Below the pieces are notes generated by a model. It ran no database searches, was not told the DNA's origin, and saw only the letters and a program-made list of their open reading frames with translations. A DNA stretch of 36,055 nt from Paracoccaceae bacterium (GTDB lineage: Bacteria; Pseudomonadota; Alphaproteobacteria; Rhodobacterales; Rhodobacteraceae). Below are positions 31,854 through 36,055 of this stretch, piece after piece. The stretch is taken from assembly GCA_014879735.1 (NCBI GenBank), contig JACSRN010000110.1, positions 1 through 36,055 on the forward strand. The letters are read 5' to 3'. The position numbers were made by a program, and so were the translations under genes. Numbering within the stretch: position 1 is the stretch's first letter; each line of letters opens with the position of its first letter.

Positions 31854-33092
31854 ATGCAGGAATTTGCGTTTGCGCAGGATGGACTGCCGCAAGAGGCCTT
31901 GATGAAACGCCCGCTGGAGGGCGTCCTGGTGATCGATCTGGGACAAATCTACAACGGGCCTTACGCAACCTTCCTCATGGCGATGGCCGGCGCGCGCGTC
32001 ATCAAGGTCGAACCGCCGGGCGGCGAGAAGATGCGTCGGCGTGGTTCGGTCGGGGGTGCGATGCTGCCCTTTGCCATGCTGAATTCGAACAAGGAATTCG
32101 TGACGCTGAACCTGAAATCGCCGGAAGGCGTGGCGCTGCTGAAACAGATGATCGCGCAGGCGGATGTACTGCTGGAAAACTTCGCACCGGGGACGATGGA
32201 CAGGCTGGGCCTCGGCTATGACGTTGTGCGCAAGCTGAACCCCCGGCTCGTCTATGCGTCGGGCACCGGCTACGGCTCATATGGGCCGAATCGCAATCTT
32301 CTTGCCATGGATCTGACGATTCAGGCGATGTCGGGCGTCATGGCCTCTACCGGATTCCCCGACCGTCCCCCGGTCAAGGCCGGGCCGGCGCTGTGTGATT
32401 TCTTCGGCGGCATCCATCTTTATGGTGCGGTGATGACCGCCCTGTTCCGGCGCGAACGAACAGGAGAGGGATCGCTGGTCGAGGTTTCGATGCTGGAATC
32501 GGTCTATCCCTCGCTTTCTTCCACGCTGGGGCTGTATTACGGATCGGGCGGCCAGAACCCGCCCCGGACCGGCAACCGCCATGGCGGCATGGCCGAAGCC
32601 CCCTATAATGTCTACACCTGCAGCGATGGCTATGTGGCCCTGCTCTGCGTCAGCGACAAGCACTGGGAATCGCTGCTGGAGGCGATGGAGCGTACCGATC
32701 TTCTGAGCGACCCTCGCTTTGCCGGGTTGCAGGCTCGCGTCGACAACATCGACGATCTCGACCGGATCATCGACACCTGGACCCGCCAGTTCACCCGCGA
32801 CGCGCTGTTCGACCTTCTGACCGCCAGACGGATTCCCGCAGCGCCGGTCCGCGAGATCGACGAGGTGGTGAATGATGCCCATATGCACGAACGCGGTACG
32901 CTGCGCCGGATCGAGCATCCCGACCTCGGCAATGTGGTTCTGCCGGCCGGGCCGATGATCTTTCCGGGGTCGGAAAGGACCGAACTCTCGCCCAGCAAGG
33001 CGGCGGGCGCCGACAACCACTTGGTCTATTCGGATTGGCTTGGCCTGTCGGCCGAGGAATTCGCCAGACTGCAGGCGGGCGGCGCGTTCTGA
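31854..33092 (+). CDS. Class III CoA transferase (CaiB/BaiF family), second
   Basis: A 412-residue CoA transferase with RPLEGVLVIDLGQIYNGPYATFLMAMAGARVIKVEPPGG, FVTLNLKSPEG, VLLENFAPGTMDRLGLGYD, and the catalytic Asp182 in PALCDFFGGIHLYGAV. It transfers CoA to a carboxylic acid from an acyl-CoA donor such as succinyl-CoA. The CoA-site loop GSGGQNPPRTGNRHGG follows. ATG 31854 has GGGGAGGGA upstream; a later ATG at 31902 starts at the conserved core. It leads an operon with an acyl-CoA dehydrogenase and a Cat1-like protein, downstream of a GntR-type operator. It is distinct from the CoA transferase at 544. Confidence 0.93.
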   Translation: MQEFAFAQDGLPQEALMKRPLEGVLVIDLGQIYNGPYATFLMAMAGARVIKVEPPGGEKMRRRGSVGGAMLPFAMLNSNKEFVTLNLKSPEGVALLKQMIAQADVLLENFAPGTMDRLGLGYDVVRKLNPRLVYASGTGYGSYGPNRNLLAMDLTIQAMSGVMASTGFPDRPPVKAGPALCDFFGGIHLYGAVMTALFRRERTGEGSLVEVSMLESVYPSLSSTLGLYYGSGGQNPPRTGNRHGGMAEAPYNVYTCSDGYVALLCVSDKHWESLLEAMERTDLLSDPRFAGLQARVDNIDDLDRIIDTWTRQFTRDALFDLLTARRIPAAPVREIDEVVNDAHMHERGTLRRIEHPDLGNVVLPAGPMIFPGSERTELSPSKAAGADNHLVYSDWLGLSAEEFARLQAGGAF

Positions 33093-33145
33093 CACGGGAT
33101 CCCGGGTCCCCGGCTCGGCCGCGACCCCTGCTATCTGGAGGAAAG

Positions 33146-34312
33146 ATGAACTTTGACCTGACCGAGGATCAGATTGCGATCCGCGAGGCGGTGGCCGCTG
33201 TGGCCCGCCGGTTCGACGATCACTACTGGTCGAGCAAGGAAGCCCTGGGCGAGTTTCCGCATGAGTTTCATGCCGCCATGGCAGAGGGTGGCTGGTTGGG
33301 CATCACCATGCCCGAGGAATACGGCGGTGCCGGCCTCGGCGTCACCGAAGCGGCAATCATGATGAACGAGGTGGCCCGGCACGGCGGTGCCGCGGCGGCC
33401 ATCTCGACCATCCACATCAACCTGTTCGGCCCGCATCCCATCATCGTCTTCGGGACCGAGGCGCAGAAGGCCGAATGGATTCCGCGACTTGTCAGCGGTC
33501 GGGACAAGGTGTGCTTTGGCGTCACCGAACCGGACGCCGGTCTGGACACCACGCGCATCAAGACCTTCGCGCGCAAGGTGGATGGCGGCTATATCGTCAA
33601 CGGCCGCAAGCTCTGGACCTCAACCGGCCAGGTGGCGACCAAGATCCTGATTCTGGCGCGGACGACACCCATCGAGGAATGCCGCAAGCCGACCGACGGG
33701 ATGAGCATCTTCTACACTGACCTGGACCGCACCAAGATCGAGGTGAAGCGTATCGCCAAGATGGGCCGCGCCGCGGTGGATTCCAACGCGACTTTCATCG
33801 ACGATTATTTCGTGCCCGACTCCGATCTGATCGGCGAGGAAGGCAAGGGGTTTTCCTATCTGCTGCACAGCCTGAACCCTGAACGCATTCTCGTCGCTGC
33901 CGAGGCCATCGGAATAGGCCATGATGCGCTTGGCCGCGCCGCGCGCTATGCGCAGGACCGCGTCGTCTTCGGCCGCCCGATCGGCCAGAACCAGGGCATC
34001 CAGCACCCGCTGGCCGAAAGCTGGATCGAGCTGGAAGCCGCGCTGAACCTGACGATGAAGGCGGCCTGGCTTTACGACAATGGCCGGCACTGCGGTGCCG
34101 AGGCGAATGCGGCAAAGTTCCTTGGCGCCCGCGCCGCCTATACCGCCTGCGAGCGCGCCGTGCTGACCCATGGCGGCCTGGGCTATTCCAAGGAATATCA
34201 GGTCGAACGGCTGTTTCGTGAGGCGTTCGTCTTCCGCATCGCCCCCGTTACCGAGCAACTCATCCTGTCCTACATCGCCGAGAAGGTCCTCGGCCAGAAG
34301 AAGAGCTATTGA
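33146..34312 (+). CDS. Acyl-CoA dehydrogenase
   Basis: A 388-residue FAD enzyme: helical N-domain (FDLTEDQIAIREAV), CFGVTEPDAGLDTTRIKT and LWTSTGQ in the flavin-binding middle domain, RVVFGRPIGQNQGIQHPLA, and THGGLGYSKEYQVERLFREA in the C-domain. The usual catalytic Glu of short/medium-chain enzymes (YEGT region) is replaced: the segment reads FRIAPVTEQ with Pro367 there. Glu246 in SLNPERILVAA lies where isovaleryl- and long-chain-type enzymes hold their base. GGAGGAAAG precedes ATG 33146. It introduces a 2,3-double bond into an acyl-CoA, passing electrons to ETF. Its TGA overlaps the next gene's TTG. Confidence 0.94.
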   Translation: MNFDLTEDQIAIREAVAAVARRFDDHYWSSKEALGEFPHEFHAAMAEGGWLGITMPEEYGGAGLGVTEAAIMMNEVARHGGAAAAISTIHINLFGPHPIIVFGTEAQKAEWIPRLVSGRDKVCFGVTEPDAGLDTTRIKTFARKVDGGYIVNGRKLWTSTGQVATKILILARTTPIEECRKPTDGMSIFYTDLDRTKIEVKRIAKMGRAAVDSNATFIDDYFVPDSDLIGEEGKGFSYLLHSLNPERILVAAEAIGIGHDALGRAARYAQDRVVFGRPIGQNQGIQHPLAESWIELEAALNLTMKAAWLYDNGRHCGAEANAAKFLGARAAYTACERAVLTHGGLGYSKEYQVERLFREAFVFRIAPVTEQLILSYIAEKVLGQKKSY

Positions 34313-35622
34313 GGGCGCCGACCTTGCCGAAATTCCCCTATCCGGATCTGTCCGCCGGGCCGTTGCTGCAGGCGATCGGCGCCGCGCGCGAGGTCTATGT
34401 CTCGGGCTGCGCGGCGGAAATCACCGCGCTGCCTCAGATGCTGGGGGAGTCCCTGCCAGGGGCAACCGTCACCGGCATCCTGAGCCCACTGGTCAACGAG
34501 CAATCCTATGCGTCGGCCGCCGCCGGCCGGCGTTGCCGGAGTTTCTTTCTGAATGCCGGCCTGAAGCGCGATCTTGCGCGCGGTCTCGTCGACCTGTGTC
34601 CCTGGCATTACGGGCAGATGATCGACTGGGTTTCGACCGGCGTCATCTTCGATGCCGCGGTGATCATGGTATCGCCTCCGGATGATTCCGGTTGCGTCAC
34701 CCTGGGAACGCAGGCCGATTTCCTGCCGATCTTTCGCCATCGGGTGCGGCGTCTGATCGCCGTGATCAATCCGCAAATGCCAGGGACGCGCGGCCACCAG
34801 CCCATTCCGCTGACGGCATTCGCTGCTGTCTTCGTTCACGACCGGCCGCTGCTTTCGCCCCGGCCGGCTGCGGGTGATGCGGATGAGACGACGCAGACCA
34901 TCGCGCAGAATGTCGCCGCGCTGATCCCCGACCGGGCCACCTTGCAGCTGGGCATCGGCAAGATCGCACAGGCGGTGTCGCGCGGGCTGGAGGGGCACCG
35001 GGGGTTGCGCATCGTCTCGGGCCTGATCGACGACGATGTACTGCGGCTGGACGATGCCGGCGCGCTGGATCGCGCGATCCCGATCACCACCGGCGTGGCC
35101 ATCGGGTCGCAGGCGCTGTATGCCCGTCTGGACGGCAACCCGCGCTTCGCTTTCAGCCCCGCCACAGCGACCCATGCCGCCGCGGCTCTGGCCGGGATCG
35201 ACCGTTTCCACGCCGTCAACACGACGCTGCAACTCGATCTGTTCGGGCAGGTCAATTCCGAAATGGTCAACGGGCGCCTCATCTCGGTTCCCGGCGGCTT
35301 TCCCGATTTCCAGCGGGCGGCGCGGGCCGGGATATCCGGGCGTGCCATCGTGGCGCTTCGCGCCGGTGCTGCCGGCAAGGCCGGGCCGGGAATCGTGGCC
35401 AGCCTGTCCAGCCCGGCGGTTGTCACGGCAACCAAGACCGAGGTCGACCTTGTCGTGACCGAGTTTGGCCTGGCCGATCTGCGCAATGCCAGTCTCGATC
35501 AACGCGCCGAACGGCTGATCGCCATTGCCGCTCCTGGCGATCGCGATGCCCTGATGAACGACTGGGACCGGATCCGCCGCCGCGCCTTCGGCATTTCCGA
35601 ACCCGTGCTTTCTGGTCGGTAG
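34309..35622 (+). CDS. Acetyl-CoA hydrolase/transferase-like protein (Cat1/4-hydroxybutyrate CoA transferase family), atypical
   Basis: A 437-residue class I CoA transferase-like protein: LQLGIGKIAQAVSRGLEG, LFGQVNSEMVNG, and GGFPDFQRAARAG match the family's two domains. The Glu that forms the CoA thioester in this family (the HTEM/YTEV position after the GIG helix) reads RIVSGLIDDD, with Gly238 in place of Glu. It may therefore have another mechanism, a different partner, or be inactive. The start is TTG 34309 overlapping the dehydrogenase stop; TTG 34324, eight bases after GAGGG, is an equal alternative. Third gene of the CoA transferase operon. Confidence 0.85.
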   Translation: MRAPTLPKFPYPDLSAGPLLQAIGAAREVYVSGCAAEITALPQMLGESLPGATVTGILSPLVNEQSYASAAAGRRCRSFFLNAGLKRDLARGLVDLCPWHYGQMIDWVSTGVIFDAAVIMVSPPDDSGCVTLGTQADFLPIFRHRVRRLIAVINPQMPGTRGHQPIPLTAFAAVFVHDRPLLSPRPAAGDADETTQTIAQNVAALIPDRATLQLGIGKIAQAVSRGLEGHRGLRIVSGLIDDDVLRLDDAGALDRAIPITTGVAIGSQALYARLDGNPRFAFSPATATHAAAALAGIDRFHAVNTTLQLDLFGQVNSEMVNGRLISVPGGFPDFQRAARAGISGRAIVALRAGAAGKAGPGIVASLSSPAVVTATKTEVDLVVTEFGLADLRNASLDQRAERLIAIAAPGDRDALMNDWDRIRRRAFGISEPVLSGR

Positions 35623-35638
35623 CGGACCAGACGCCGTT

Positions 35639-36055
<417 letters not shown>

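Overview
The window is 36,055 bp of GC-rich, densely packed bacterial DNA. Codon use, TRAP-type solute-binding proteins, AbgB-like and M20 amidases and gene style all suggest an alphaproteobacterium of the Rhodobacteraceae type (inference; no rRNA or marker gene is present). I see no rRNA, tRNA, transposase, phage gene or CRISPR array. It reads as a catabolic island of about 35 protein genes, nearly all for uptake and stepwise breakdown of organic acids (CoA-dependent) and of amide or amino compounds.

Layout. (1) 1-3842, plus strand: the end of an aldo/keto reductase, then a class III CoA transferase, a serine hydrolase and two half-size MaoC-type proteins. (2) 3885-6816: an alpha/beta hydrolase and an SDR on the minus strand, divergent from a TRAP solute-binding protein. 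(3) 6862-18280: a block organised around a TetR regulator. The minus arm holds a NodB-fold deacetylase-like hydrolase, an amino-acid ABC transporter (binding protein, permease, ATPase), an M20 carbamoylase-like enzyme and a ThDP 2-oxoacid decarboxylase-like enzyme. The plus arm holds TetR, an AbgB-like amidohydrolase, a small PD-(D/E)XK-like protein, a class I aminotransferase and an EamA transporter. (4) 18434-22215: a FadJ-like bifunctional enzyme with an odd C-terminus, then two cell-envelope genes (YkuD and CAP lipoprotein). (5) 22216-35622: a second TRAP binding protein with a 3-hydroxyisobutyrate-dehydrogenase-like enzyme and an aldehyde dehydrogenase; an MFS carrier with an MmgE/PrpD protein; a minus-strand operon of two HpcH/HpaI lyases, a NIPSNAP protein and an SDR; and a plus-strand operon of a CoA transferase, an acyl-CoA dehydrogenase and a Cat1-like protein. 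(6) 35639-36055: the end of a second aldo/keto reductase.

Two sets of repeated operator-like palindromes tie the genes together. A 17-bp motif, AAATGGTCNNACCWWWT, occurs five times (5581, 5647, 25829, 25962, 31752). It matches the FadR-subfamily GntR consensus and sits at fixed positions relative to -35 or -10 elements, linking regions 2 and 5 into one probable regulon whose regulator lies outside the window. A different 14-bp palindrome, TAGAGTNNACTCTA-like, occurs three times around the tetR gene (13206, 13278, 13997), linking both arms of region 3.

My best reading is two neighbouring catabolic systems. One is a TetR-controlled pathway that imports and hydrolyses an amide, ureide or cyclic-imide compound and then transaminates and decarboxylates it. 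The other is a GntR-controlled pathway for a branched or C5-like (di)carboxylic acid through CoA esters, with gene content recalling itaconate/methylsuccinate loci. Neither substrate can be read from sequence alone. The window ends are a 69-bp perfect inverted repeat inside two paralogous aldo/keto reductase genes, so the boundaries probably reflect a repeat that stopped assembly.
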